Shown in pieces: positions 33,748 to 42,730 of a stretch of 64,000 nt of DNA. Each line of letters begins with the position of its first letter. The stretch's first letter is position 1. Under the pieces are notes generated by a model, which made no database searches, was not told the DNA's origin, and saw only the letters and a list, made by a program, of their open reading frames with translations. Location: NCBI GenBank assembly GCA_034933285.1, contig JAYFNT010000022.1:1-64000 (forward strand), in the 5' to 3' direction. The DNA is from RPRC01 sp034933285. GTDB taxonomy: Bacteria; Desulfobacterota; Desulfuromonadia; Geobacterales; Geobacteraceae. The position numbers and the translations under genes are program-made.

Positions 33748-33894
33748 GGGGGATTTGAAATCAGCCGGTGATCGGCTGAACCATCGGGGACCTTTCTTTC
33801 CGCTTTTCCTTTGACATCAGTCGATTGCAAGTGATATAGAGACGTATCGTCCGCGTCCTGAGAATGCACGAAATCATGTAACAAGGAGCATGTA

Positions 33895-34755
33895 ATGAGC
33901 AAAGTCTCTCGAGGTCTCTTTCCAATACCCTGGCTAACGGTTGTCCTGCTGTTCATCATGGCCATGGGAACCTCAGGTTGTTCGATTTTCAAATCCTTCA
34001 CCCCGGAAGGCAGGGGGGAGAAGGAACTGTTCAGGTCCCGTGACCAGTACGTCCGGATCGTCAAGCAGGACGTTGCGAAAGGAGCGAAGAAACAGTCCAA
34101 CGAACACCCGGTAATGCTCGATTCCGACCAGATCCGGAACGCGCTGGCTTCGATGGAGGTCATGCTGGACGGAAGAGATAAGTCGGTTCCGGTGTTTACC
34201 AAGGCCCAGCTTGATACTCTGGCTCCTCATCTCAGCCGTGGTCTGGCCGCTGCAGGCCCCGATGAAGATGTCGTTTTCGGGCTCATAGACGATTTCAAGG
34301 CTGTTCACGGCCTGGCCAAGGAACAGAAGTATACCGCCGGGCGGGTCTTCTACCGTGACGGCAAGCTCAATATCATTTTCGGCAACATCCAGGGCGAGTA
34401 CCGCGCTGTCGCGGATAGAAGGCTGAATCCGCTGGCGCCCGGCTCCAGGTCGGTTCCGGTCAAGCAGACATGGGTGTTCATCGACCAGCCCGACCAGGCC
34501 TATTATTCCGGTCCGGAAGGCAGGCGGAGCGACTGGATAACGCTTGACCTCGCTGCCATGGAGGCCAAGGCCGCTGCCGCGGAGAAGGAGGCGAAGGCTG
34601 CCGCGGAGGCTTCAGGCGCCACAGAGGGAAGGTTCTACCAGCCGAAGAAGTCGGTTGAAGAGCGGCTGACGACCCTTAACGAGCTGAAGGCCAAGAAACT
34701 GATCACCGATGAGGAATACCAGAAGAAGAGGGCGGCCATTCTGAACGACCTCTGA
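33895..34755 (+). CDS. Putative lipoprotein with SHOCT-like C-terminus
   Basis: A 286-aa protein with a signal peptide ending in the lipobox TSGC (Cys29), so probably lipid-anchored. The central part (residues 60-200) is an uncharacterised domain. An Ala/Lys/Glu helix follows (MEAKAAAAEKEAKAAAEA), then a short C-terminal SHOCT-like motif (ERLTTLNELKAKKLITDEEY), often found in oligomerising or membrane-linked proteins. AAGGAG precedes the ATG. The function is not known. Confidence 0.78.
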   Translation: MSKVSRGLFPIPWLTVVLLFIMAMGTSGCSIFKSFTPEGRGEKELFRSRDQYVRIVKQDVAKGAKKQSNEHPVMLDSDQIRNALASMEVMLDGRDKSVPVFTKAQLDTLAPHLSRGLAAAGPDEDVVFGLIDDFKAVHGLAKEQKYTAGRVFYRDGKLNIIFGNIQGEYRAVADRRLNPLAPGSRSVPVKQTWVFIDQPDQAYYSGPEGRRSDWITLDLAAMEAKAAAAEKEAKAAAEASGATEGRFYQPKKSVEERLTTLNELKAKKLITDEEYQKKRAAILNDL

Positions 34756-34776
34756 TCCTGATTCATTTTTACCTGG

Positions 34777-34800
34777 AAACCCCGCCGTCCGGCGGGGTTT
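34777..34800 (+). terminator. Terminator after the lipoprotein gene
   Basis: AAACCCCGCC (34777-34786) and GGCGGGGTTT (34791-34800) form a perfect stem with a 4-nt loop, 21 bases after the stop. Confidence 0.8.
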
Positions 34801-35033
34801 CTCCCCTTCCTTTCCACTCTTCCCGGTGTTTCGCTATAAATATCAAAAATTGTACTGGATATTTGCGGCAAATTAATGTATACACTAAATATTCCGTAGG
34901 CTTCTCTGTTATGTAAAATTCGCGGATTCTGCACGCGTCCCGTTTTTCCGGGAAAGCGCCTTTCACGGCTGGGTATGAGTCGTCCGTTATATGAGCTTCG
35001 TTGTGACTGTTGATCCCTCAAGGAGTTACTTAG

Positions 35034-36980
35034 ATGACAGCTCAGATTATCTATCTGATCGAAGAAGCCTGGAACCGTTACATTGCCAATGATGTCCTGG
35101 ACATTCACAAGATCCGCCCGGAAGTCGCCCATTCCTGGCAGCGATGCAGAAACCTCAAGGTCGACCCCTATGGCCTTTCCACTCCCGAAATAAAGGGCGC
35201 CGAGCTCAAGGAACGGCTCAATTCATCCCAGCATCTCATAAAAATAGCCCGTCCGTTCATCCACAATCTTTACGGTTTCCTCAAGGGATCCGGTTTCCAG
35301 ATCGTTCTCACGGACAAAGACGGATATATTCTTGAAGCCATTGGTGATCCGGATATTATAAAGAAGACCAGGCAGGTGCAGTTGTGCCCCGGGGGTGAAT
35401 GGACCGAAGCCGCCAAGGGCACCAATGCAATCGGCACCGCCATTTTTGAAAAGAAGCCGATCCAGATCTTTGCCAGGGAGCATTTCTGCCAGCCGCACCA
35501 TTTCCTTGCCGGAGCGGCCTCTCCGATCTTTGATCCAGATGGGGAGCTGGTGGGAGTTCTCGATATCAGCGGTGACTATAAGGCCTTCAATTCTCATACG
35601 CTCAGCCTGGTCGTTGCCGCGGTGAGCGCAATCGAAAACCAGCTGCGGCTGCACAAAACCACCAGCAAGCTGTATGTTTCCTACAAGTTCACAAACATGC
35701 TTCTTGAAACAGTGTCTGACGGTATAATTTCCTGTGACAGCAATGGGACAATAACCCAGCTCAATTCATATGCCGCCAAGCTGATCGGGGTTGATTCGCG
35801 TTTTGCGATCGGCAAACATGTAGCCAACGTAATCAAGAAACCTTCGGCGCTTTTGCAGGTTCTGGCCACCGGGGTGGAATACAAGGACCATGAGGCGCTG
35901 ATCGAGGAAACGAGCAAGAAGGTCAACCAGTCCGTTTCCCCCCTGCGTGACGATACCGGCAGGGTTATCGGCGCTTTGGCGATCCTGAAGGTGTTCAAGG
36001 AAAAGCAGGCGGGCAGAAGGACGGGTTCCCTGACTGCAAAATATGTATTCGATGACATTATCGGGGAAAGCGAGACGATGCTCGTTGCAAAGAAATGGGC
36101 GCGAATCGCGGCAGGCAGTCCTTCGACGGTATTGCTCACCGGCGAAAGCGGAACCGGAAAGGAGCTTTTCGCCCAGGCCATCCACAACGGAAGCGCGCGA
36201 AAGGAGCGCCCCTTCATCGCCATAAATTGCGCGGCATTGCCGGACACACTCATCGAGAGCGAGCTTTTCGGTTACGAGGAAGGATCGTTTACCGGTTCAA
36301 AGAAGGGAGGGCAGATCGGCAAGTTCGAGCTGGCCAACGGCGGAACCATATTCCTGGATGAAATAGGCGACATACCTCTTTATACACAGGTCAAGCTGCT
36401 GCGCGTCATCCAGGAGAAGAAACTTTCCAGAATCGGTTCATCGGGAGAGATTTCCGTTGATATCAGAATCGTCGCCGCCACCCATAAGGACCTCAAGGAA
36501 GAAGTTCAGAAGGGCAACTTCAGAAAAGATCTCTACTACCGTCTGAATGTCATCACGATCAACATCGCATCTTTGAGGGAGAGGATGGACGACCTTCCGC
36601 TCCTGGTCGTCCATTTCGCGAACAAGCTCTCGGTCAAGCTCGGCCGCAAGAACATCTCCATCTCCGATGACTTTACGGAGAGGCTCAAGACATACAACTG
36701 GCCCGGCAATATACGCGAACTTGAAAACGCCATAGAGCGGGCGCTTAACATGCTCCCTGACAACGGCGCCCTCACACCCGATCTGCTGCTCTTCGACAGC
36801 CCGGCTCCCGGAAGGACTGAAGAAAGGGTATCCGAAGTCAAGTCCCTCAAGGACATTGAGAAGGATGCCATCATCCATGCCCTGAACCTGTACAAGGGAA
36901 ATATCCTCAAGGTTTCCGCCAAGCTCGGAGTAGGGCGGAATACCCTCTATCGCAAGATAAAAGAGTACGACATCAAGTAA
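35034..36980 (+). CDS. AcoR-like sigma54 activator, GAF-PAS-AAA-Fis
   Basis: A second enhancer-binding protein, 648 aa. It has an AcoR-type N-terminus (IRPEVAHSWQRCRNL), a GAF-like domain (about 60-205), a PAS domain (about 215-310), a sigma54-interaction AAA+ domain (about 340-565) with GESGTGKE and GGTIFLDEIGD, and a Fis-type helix-turn-helix (LGVGRNTLYRKIKEYDI). The sigma54 contact loop is GSFTGS instead of GAFTGA. The gene precedes an alcohol dehydrogenase with a consensus sigma54 promoter, so it probably activates ethanol/aldehyde metabolism. The ligand is unknown. Confidence 0.9.
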   Translation: MTAQIIYLIEEAWNRYIANDVLDIHKIRPEVAHSWQRCRNLKVDPYGLSTPEIKGAELKERLNSSQHLIKIARPFIHNLYGFLKGSGFQIVLTDKDGYILEAIGDPDIIKKTRQVQLCPGGEWTEAAKGTNAIGTAIFEKKPIQIFAREHFCQPHHFLAGAASPIFDPDGELVGVLDISGDYKAFNSHTLSLVVAAVSAIENQLRLHKTTSKLYVSYKFTNMLLETVSDGIISCDSNGTITQLNSYAAKLIGVDSRFAIGKHVANVIKKPSALLQVLATGVEYKDHEALIEETSKKVNQSVSPLRDDTGRVIGALAILKVFKEKQAGRRTGSLTAKYVFDDIIGESETMLVAKKWARIAAGSPSTVLLTGESGTGKELFAQAIHNGSARKERPFIAINCAALPDTLIESELFGYEEGSFTGSKKGGQIGKFELANGGTIFLDEIGDIPLYTQVKLLRVIQEKKLSRIGSSGEISVDIRIVAATHKDLKEEVQKGNFRKDLYYRLNVITINIASLRERMDDLPLLVVHFANKLSVKLGRKNISISDDFTERLKTYNWPGNIRELENAIERALNMLPDNGALTPDLLLFDSPAPGRTEERVSEVKSLKDIEKDAIIHALNLYKGNILKVSAKLGVGRNTLYRKIKEYDIK

Positions 36981-37008
36981 TTCCTCCTTATGCGGTCCTG
37001 ACTTGTGC

Positions 37009-37041
37009 CGTTCGTGGTGAGCTTGCCGAGCCGTGAACGGG
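37009..37041. repeat. 33-bp palindromic repeat (CCGTTCGTGG type)
   Basis: Begins CCGTTCGTGGTGAGCTTG and ends CCGTGAACGG, so the arms are inverted copies. I recall this short palindrome as widely dispersed in intergenic DNA of many bacteria. It lies 28 bases after the activator stop. Confidence 0.7.
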
Positions 37042-37334
37042 ATGATCCACAGAGTAATCCCTTCCAATTATTTCCCATGTGTTTACAATGGAATATCCCG
37101 CCTTCTGCTGAAAGTGGAGAAACCGCCGCCGCCTTCTTGACAAGCGCGGATTTCGGGATATCATTGGTTAGTTAGTTGGTTAGTCAGTTCGCTTGTTCGC
37201 TTTCCCACTTCAGTGCTCTATAATCAAACGCGATGTTCCAAAATGGATTGCAATCCGGAGAGCACCGGAACCGGCCGCGGAAGTTTTCTTCCATAATTCA
37301 GGTAATTGGTTGAAATCATAAATTGCCTGACAAG

Positions 37335-37350
37335 TGGCACTGCAATTGCA
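37335..37350 (+). promoter_or_regulatory. Consensus sigma54 promoter of the alcohol dehydrogenase
   Basis: TGGCAC, five bases, TTGCA: an exact match to TGGCAC-N5-TTGC. The -12 region sits in the palindrome TGCAATTGCA (37341-37350), and the palindrome GGATTGCAATCC lies about 90 bases upstream (37243-37254), a possible activator site. The leader to the dehydrogenase is about 160 bases. Confidence 0.88.
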
Positions 37351-37524
37351 GTAAGTAAAACACTTGTTTATTGCAATTACATTTCGCCAGGAGAGGGGGT
37401 GGTAGCAGAAGAAGGCACATCTGTTTTGGTTTAACCAAGTACAGGCTTCTGCAGTAGCAGCAAGAAATGGGTTTACGCCCGCATGTGTTTTGATGGAAAA
37501 AAATAAAATATGGAGGATTGACAA

Positions 37525-38691
37525 ATGGCTTTAGCAGAAGAGAGTTTTTATTTCTTTATTCCTACGATTAGCATTCTTGGCGTTGGTTGTTCTAAGGAAG
37601 CCGGCCCGAAAGCCAAATCCCTCGGCTTCAAAAAAGCTCTGCTCGTAACCGACGCAGGTCTTGCGAAAATGGGCGTTGCTGATACGATCGGTGCCTATCT
37701 GAAGGCTGAAGGTGTTGACTATGTTCTTTACTCTGGCGCCGAGCCCAATCCTACCGATATTAACGTACGTGACGGCGTAAAAGTATGGAAAGACAACGGC
37801 TGCGACTCCCTGATCTCTCTGGGTGGCGGTAGCTCCCATGACTGCGGCAAGGGTATCGGCCTCATGATGTCCAACCCTGGGAAAGACATCCGTGACTTCG
37901 AAGGTCTCGACGTTTCTACCGGGAATTTCGTTCCTTACATCTCCATCAACACCACCGCTGGTACCGCCAGCGAAATGACCCGCTTCTGTATCATCACCAA
38001 CACCGATACCCATGTCAAAATGGCTATCGTTGACTGGCGTGTAACTGCACAGGTATGTATCGTTGACCCGGTCCTCATGCTGGGCAAACCCCCCGCACTG
38101 ACCGCAGCGACCGGTATGGACGCCCTTACCCACGCTGTCGAAGCATACGTATCCACCATCGCTGAGCCGATCACTGACGCATGCGCCATCAAGGCCATCG
38201 AACTGATCGCCAAGTCCCTCAGCCGCGCTGTTGCTCTCGGTAGCGACCTCCAGGCACGTGACGATATGGCATGGGCAGAGTTCCTCGCCGGTATGGCATT
38301 CAACAACGCAGGTCTGGGCTATGTTCACGCAATGGCTCACCAGCTGGGCGGCTTCTACAACCTGCCGCACGGCGTTTGCAACGCCATCCTGCTGCCGCAC
38401 GTTGAGCAGTACAACCTGATCGCCGCTCCTGCTCGTCTGGCCGACTGCGCCAAGGCGATGGGCGTTAGAACCGAAAACATGTCGACTCTGGATGCCGCAC
38501 AGGCATGCATTGACGCCATCAAGGCTCTTTCTGCTTCCATAGGCATTCCGCCGAACCTCACCGTTCTCGGCGTGAAAGAGCAAGACCTCAAGGTCATGGC
38601 AGAAAACGCGAAGAAAGACGTTTGCCAGCTCATGAACCCGCGTACTGCTACTCTTGATCAGGTTATCGAAATCTACAAGAATGCAATGTAA
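37525..38691 (+). CDS. Iron-dependent (group III) alcohol dehydrogenase
   Basis: A 388-aa NAD(P)-dependent dehydrogenase. The nucleotide motif GGGSSHDCGKGIG is near residue 98. Metal ligands lie in MDALTHAVEAYVS (Asp, His) and in YVHAMAHQLGGFYNLPHG (His, His). Related enzymes oxidise ethanol, 1,3-propanediol or other primary alcohols. Codons are strongly biased to GCT, GTT, CGT and AAC-type choices, unlike the neighbours, suggesting very high expression. It probably feeds acetaldehyde to the AOR gene downstream. Transcription is from a perfect sigma54 promoter. Confidence 0.92.
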   Translation: MALAEESFYFFIPTISILGVGCSKEAGPKAKSLGFKKALLVTDAGLAKMGVADTIGAYLKAEGVDYVLYSGAEPNPTDINVRDGVKVWKDNGCDSLISLGGGSSHDCGKGIGLMMSNPGKDIRDFEGLDVSTGNFVPYISINTTAGTASEMTRFCIITNTDTHVKMAIVDWRVTAQVCIVDPVLMLGKPPALTAATGMDALTHAVEAYVSTIAEPITDACAIKAIELIAKSLSRAVALGSDLQARDDMAWAEFLAGMAFNNAGLGYVHAMAHQLGGFYNLPHGVCNAILLPHVEQYNLIAAPARLADCAKAMGVRTENMSTLDAAQACIDAIKALSASIGIPPNLTVLGVKEQDLKVMAENAKKDVCQLMNPRTATLDQVIEIYKNAM

Positions 38692-38710
38692 TTGAACGCA
38701 AGTTCAGTAA

Positions 38711-38747
38711 AAAAAGGGGGGGTGGGTCATCCACCCCCCTGCTTTTA
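38711..38747 (+). terminator. Terminator after the alcohol dehydrogenase
   Basis: An A-run, GGGGGGGTGG (38716-38725), loop GTCAT, CCACCCCCC (38731-38739) and then GCTTTTAT. A strong stem with a moderate T-tract. Confidence 0.75.
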
Positions 38748-39176
38748 TATCCCCCCTGATTGACAGGAAGTACCTCGCCTGCCAGGCAATGTCCTGGCGC
38801 AGCGTCTCCAGTATGCCCCGATGGTCCCGACGTGAGACCGAGCGGCATGATGGAGCGACTTGTTCCATATGTGTACCAAATCATAACGCTGTCTTATTGT
38901 GGCCAACTTTTGTCATGCTTTGATACATCATTATGTCTGCAGTGAAATAACGAAATCAGCCGTTTTGAACTTTTGGCCATCTCATATCTTGGGGGGTCAA
39001 AGTTCCATAAAATTCGTAACATTGCGTCTTTGCATGGATTCAGGAACCCATGGGATATGTAAAGCCGCACTACGTAATAGAAATATTCTTTTTTTATCAA
39101 ATATGGTATGTTTATTTCATAGCAATTACCCGGGCAGCTGTAAAAATTATGAAAAAGAATGGGAATGGAGGAAATT
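38748..39176. other. Noncoding region between alcohol dehydrogenase and AOR
   Basis: About 430 bases with no supported gene. It is AT-rich near the end and carries a GGAGG site before AOR. I found no clear sigma54 match with an intact GC dinucleotide, so the AOR promoter is undefined. Confidence 0.4.
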
Positions 39177-40913
39177 ATGGGAGAAAAGATCATCCGCATC
39201 AACATGACGAACCTTACCTCAAGCACCGAACCGGTACCGAGCGAATGGGCAGCGCTCGGCGGTCGCGCGCTTACATCCACGGTCGTGGCGAAAGAAGTAC
39301 CTCCCACCTGTGATGCGCTTGGCAAATACAACAAGCTGGTTTTTGCTCCCGGCCTGTTGACCGCAACAGCGGCAGCCAACTCCGGCCGACTTTCGGCCGG
39401 CTTCAAGAGCCCCCTGACCGGCGGCATCAAGGAGAGCAACGCAGGCGGAACCGCGGCACAGAACCTGGAAAGGCTCGGCATCAAGGCGCTCATCATCGAG
39501 GGTATGCCGAAGGATGACAAGTGGTACAGCATCCACATCAACAAGGATGGCGCAACCATAAAGGAAGACATGGAGTTTGTCGGTAACGGCATGGGCAACT
39601 ACGAGCTCATCAGCAAAGTGAGCGAGCGGCTCGGCAAGAAAACCGGCGTCCTCGTGTGCGGTCCTGCCGGTGAATACAAAATGGCTTGCGCGAACATCTC
39701 GGTGAAGGACCCCGACGGAAACATCCGCAGCCACGGCCGTGGCGGCGGCGGCGCGGTCATGGGCTCCAAGAAGGTCAAGTACATCACTGTTGACGATACC
39801 GGCGGGCCCGGCGTAACCATTGCCGATCCGGAAAAATTTAAGACCCAGGCGCGTATCTTCGCCAAGGCACTGCTTGATCACCCGGTCAGCGGGCAGGGTT
39901 TGCCGACCTATGGTACCAACGTCCTGATCAACATCCTGAACGAGGCCGGCGGTCTCCCCACCAAGAACTTCCGCTTCGGCACCTGTGATCACGCCAACAA
40001 TATCTGCGGCGAGACCATGCACGACACCATCGCCGCCAGAGGCGGCAACACCACCCACGGCTGCCATGCAGGCTGTATAATTAAGTGTTCACAGATGTAC
40101 GTCGATGCAGACGGCAAATACATCACTTCCGGATTTGAGTATGAAACGGTCTGGGGACTGGGCGCAGACGCCTTGATCTCGGATCTTGACATCATCGCCA
40201 AGTGCGACTGGGCCATGGACGACATCGGCATCGACTCCATCGAAGGCGCCGTGCTCATGGGCGTCGCAATGGAGGCAGGAATCCTCCCCTGGGGCGACGG
40301 CAAGGAAGCTTTCCGCCTCTACAACGAAGAAATCCGCAAGGGAACGCCTCTTGGCCGCATCCTCGGCAACGGAGCCGGTTCTGTCGGCAGGACCTATGGC
40401 CTGACCAGGATCCCCGTTGTAAAGAATCAGGGTATCCCTGCCTATGACCCACGTTCGGTCAAAGGTATCGGCATCACCTATGCCACTTCCACCATGGGTG
40501 CCGACCACACCTCCGGCTACACCATCGCAACAAACATCCTTAAAGTCGGCGGCTATGTTGATCCACTTTCCAAAGCCGGCCAGGTGGAACTGTCCAGGAA
40601 CCTGCAAATTGCCACTGCGGCGGTGGACAGCTGCGGTCTGTGCATCTTCGTGGCCTTCCCGGCTCTCGATATCCCCGAGTGCTTTTCGGCCATTTACGAG
40701 ATGATCAATGCTCGTTACGGGTGCAGTCTCACTGCTGATGACGTAGTCGAGTTCGGCAAGTACGTTCTCAAGACAGAGCACGAATTCAACCTTGCCGCAG
40801 GCATGACCAACAAGGACGACCGTCTGCCTGAATTCTTCGAAGAAGAGGTCCCGCCGCACAATGCAGTTTGGGATTTCTCCGACGCGGAAATTGACGAGTT
40901 CTGGAAATTCTAG
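39177..40913 (+). CDS. aor: Tungsten/molybdenum aldehyde:ferredoxin oxidoreductase
   Basis: A 578-aa member of the AOR family, which oxidises aldehydes to acids with ferredoxin using a tungstopterin and a [4Fe-4S] cluster. Seen are the N-terminal pterin region (SGRLSAGFKSPLTGGIKESN), the RGGGGAVMGSKKVKY segment, the cysteine cluster GCHAGCIIKC near residue 295 and DSCGLCIF near 490. GGAGG precedes ATG 39177. The adjacent alcohol dehydrogenase and moaA/MOSC genes fit an ethanol-to-acetate route that needs pterin cofactor. It can also work in reverse, reducing acids. Confidence 0.92.
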   Translation: MGEKIIRINMTNLTSSTEPVPSEWAALGGRALTSTVVAKEVPPTCDALGKYNKLVFAPGLLTATAAANSGRLSAGFKSPLTGGIKESNAGGTAAQNLERLGIKALIIEGMPKDDKWYSIHINKDGATIKEDMEFVGNGMGNYELISKVSERLGKKTGVLVCGPAGEYKMACANISVKDPDGNIRSHGRGGGGAVMGSKKVKYITVDDTGGPGVTIADPEKFKTQARIFAKALLDHPVSGQGLPTYGTNVLINILNEAGGLPTKNFRFGTCDHANNICGETMHDTIAARGGNTTHGCHAGCIIKCSQMYVDADGKYITSGFEYETVWGLGADALISDLDIIAKCDWAMDDIGIDSIEGAVLMGVAMEAGILPWGDGKEAFRLYNEEIRKGTPLGRILGNGAGSVGRTYGLTRIPVVKNQGIPAYDPRSVKGIGITYATSTMGADHTSGYTIATNILKVGGYVDPLSKAGQVELSRNLQIATAAVDSCGLCIFVAFPALDIPECFSAIYEMINARYGCSLTADDVVEFGKYVLKTEHEFNLAAGMTNKDDRLPEFFEEEVPPHNAVWDFSDAEIDEFWKF

Positions 40914-40949
40914 TTTCCGTCATGACGGAGGATGGTTTTGCCATACTGT

Positions 40950-40982
40950 GCGGGCACCCTGTAAATGGGTGCCCGCCTTTTT
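40950..40982 (+). terminator. Terminator of AOR
   Basis: CGGGCACCC (40951-40959) and GGGTGCCCG (40967-40975), 7-nt loop, then CCTTTTTA. Confidence 0.9.
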
Positions 40983-41175
40983 ATCAGCTGACTTGTTTCG
41001 AGCATTATGGTATGAAATATTATAAGGTCATTTACAATAGTCACGGTTTGAAGCTTTAAGATTTTTTGCACCATATGTTTAATCGGGAAAGACCGCTTCC
41101 TGCTTTGACCGTGCAGCTCAGCATCGCAAAATTCGGGAGTGGCAGTGAGCGCTCTGCTGCAAGGAAGGTTGTCTC

Positions 41176-42153
41176 ATGGCTCTGATAGACTCGTACGGAC
41201 GTAAAATCAACTACCTCCGCCTCTCGGTAACGGACAGGTGCAACTTTCGCTGCATCTACTGCATGCCTGCCGGGGGTGTGGACAAGGTCGACCATCACGA
41301 CATCCTCAGTTATGAAGAGCTGCTGCTGTTGGCCAGATCAGTCGTCCCGCTCGGCATCGAAAAGATACGGGTTACCGGCGGAGAGCCGCTGGTGAGAAAC
41401 GGTATTGTTCCTTTCCTGTCCGAGTTGTCTAAAATACCGGGGTTGCGCCAGCTCGTATTGACAACAAATGCTTACCTCCTTGAAGAAATGGCGCAACAGC
41501 TGCGCGCTGCAGGCGTGCAGCGCCTCAACATCAGTCTGGATTCATTGCTGGAACAAAGGTTCAGCGAGATAACCAGGGGCGGCGAGTTGCGGAAGGTCAT
41601 GGCCGGCATACATGCGGCTGAAAAGGCCGGGTTCCCGATAAAGATCAATGCCGTTGCCATGCGTGGAATCAATGACGACGAGATCAATGATTTCGCGGCG
41701 TTAACCATTGACAGACCATTCGCGGTCAGATTTATCGAGTATATGCCGACCACCAAGGAGGAGGGCTGGCAGTCACGCTCCATTTCAGGCGAGGAGATTC
41801 TTACGCGCATCAAGGAGCGGTTTTCCCTGCAGCCGGTCGTTCGCGGAGAAATGGCCGGTCCGTCCCGGGACTACAAGATATCAGGGGCTGCCGGGACTGT
41901 AGGTGTCATAACTCCCGTTTCCGGCCATTTTTGCAGTGAGTGCAACCGCATCAGGGTAACCTCCAAAGGGATGGCGAAAAACTGTCTGTTTTCCGATAAG
42001 GAAGTAGATCTGAAACCGCTGCTGCGGGCAGGCGACATGGCCGGATTGCAGGAAATTCTGCGCAGGATCGTCATTGAGAAGCCCGGCAAGCACATCATCG
42101 TGGAGCAGGCTTCCGAACGGAAGCCCTTTTCGATGTCGAAGATCGGTGGCTGA
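41176..42153 (+). CDS. moaA: GTP 3',8-cyclase (molybdenum cofactor synthesis)
   Basis: MoaA makes cyclic 3',8-dihydro-GTP with MoaC partner activity, the first step of molybdopterin. The radical SAM motif CNFRCIYC is near residue 22, the GTP-side cluster HFCSECNRIRVTSKG is in the C-terminal third, and the C-terminal GG tail is present. The product is 325 aa, normal. It follows the tungsten-type AOR and precedes a MOSC protein, consistent with cofactor supply for AOR. No moaC, moeA or moaE is in the window. Confidence 0.95.
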   Translation: MALIDSYGRKINYLRLSVTDRCNFRCIYCMPAGGVDKVDHHDILSYEELLLLARSVVPLGIEKIRVTGGEPLVRNGIVPFLSELSKIPGLRQLVLTTNAYLLEEMAQQLRAAGVQRLNISLDSLLEQRFSEITRGGELRKVMAGIHAAEKAGFPIKINAVAMRGINDDEINDFAALTIDRPFAVRFIEYMPTTKEEGWQSRSISGEEILTRIKERFSLQPVVRGEMAGPSRDYKISGAAGTVGVITPVSGHFCSECNRIRVTSKGMAKNCLFSDKEVDLKPLLRAGDMAGLQEILRRIVIEKPGKHIIVEQASERKPFSMSKIGG

Positions 42154-42177
42154 AAAACATTGAAAGGGGCAAAAAGC

Positions 42178-42615
42178 ATGTCAGGCAGAGTAGTTGACGT
42201 ATGTGTCAGTGAAAAGAAAGGTGAGCGGAAGAAACCGGTGGACCAGGTCGTCGTGCGTGTTGCGCACGGGATTGTCGATGATGCCCATGCAGGTGAGTGG
42301 CATCGGCAAATAAGCCTTCTCGCTATCGAAAGCATAAGGAAGATGCAGGAGAAAGGCCTTGATGTCAGTTCAGGCGATTTTGCCGAGAATATCACCACCG
42401 AGGGCATCGAGCTGCCTTCCCTGCCCATAGGCACCAGGCTTGAAATCGGCGATACACTGCATGAAGTCACCCAGATTGGCAAAGAATGCCATACCCGCTG
42501 CGCAATATACCACCAGGCGGGCGATTGCGTCATGCCGCGCGAGGGGATTTTCGTCAAAGTCCTGCGTGGCGGCACAATCAAAAGAGGCGACAGGATCGAT
42601 GTCGTAGCAGCGTAG
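42178..42615 (+). CDS. MOSC-domain protein
   Basis: A 145-aa protein consisting of a MOSC (molybdenum cofactor sulfurase C-terminal) beta-domain. Seen are HGIVDDAHAGEWHRQISLLA and the conserved cysteine region GKECHTRCAIYHQAGDC, with MPREGIFVKVLRGG at the end. MOSC proteins handle pterin-bound metal or its sulfur. AAAGGGG precedes ATG 42178. It follows moaA by 24 bases and probably shares its transcript. Confidence 0.9.
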   Translation: MSGRVVDVCVSEKKGERKKPVDQVVVRVAHGIVDDAHAGEWHRQISLLAIESIRKMQEKGLDVSSGDFAENITTEGIELPSLPIGTRLEIGDTLHEVTQIGKECHTRCAIYHQAGDCVMPREGIFVKVLRGGTIKRGDRIDVVAA

Positions 42616-42730
42616 GTCGTTTCAGGATGGACAGCAAATAGTCGGCTTTGTCTACCCCGTTTATGGACCTTATCCCTGCCGGGCAGATTGAAACCATCTG
42701 TTCCTGTTTGAAATGATGAGAGGCCAACCA

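Noticed and set aside
39110..39140. Sigma54 promoter before AOR (TGGTAT-N5-TTTC)
   Set aside because: The essential GC dinucleotide is missing.
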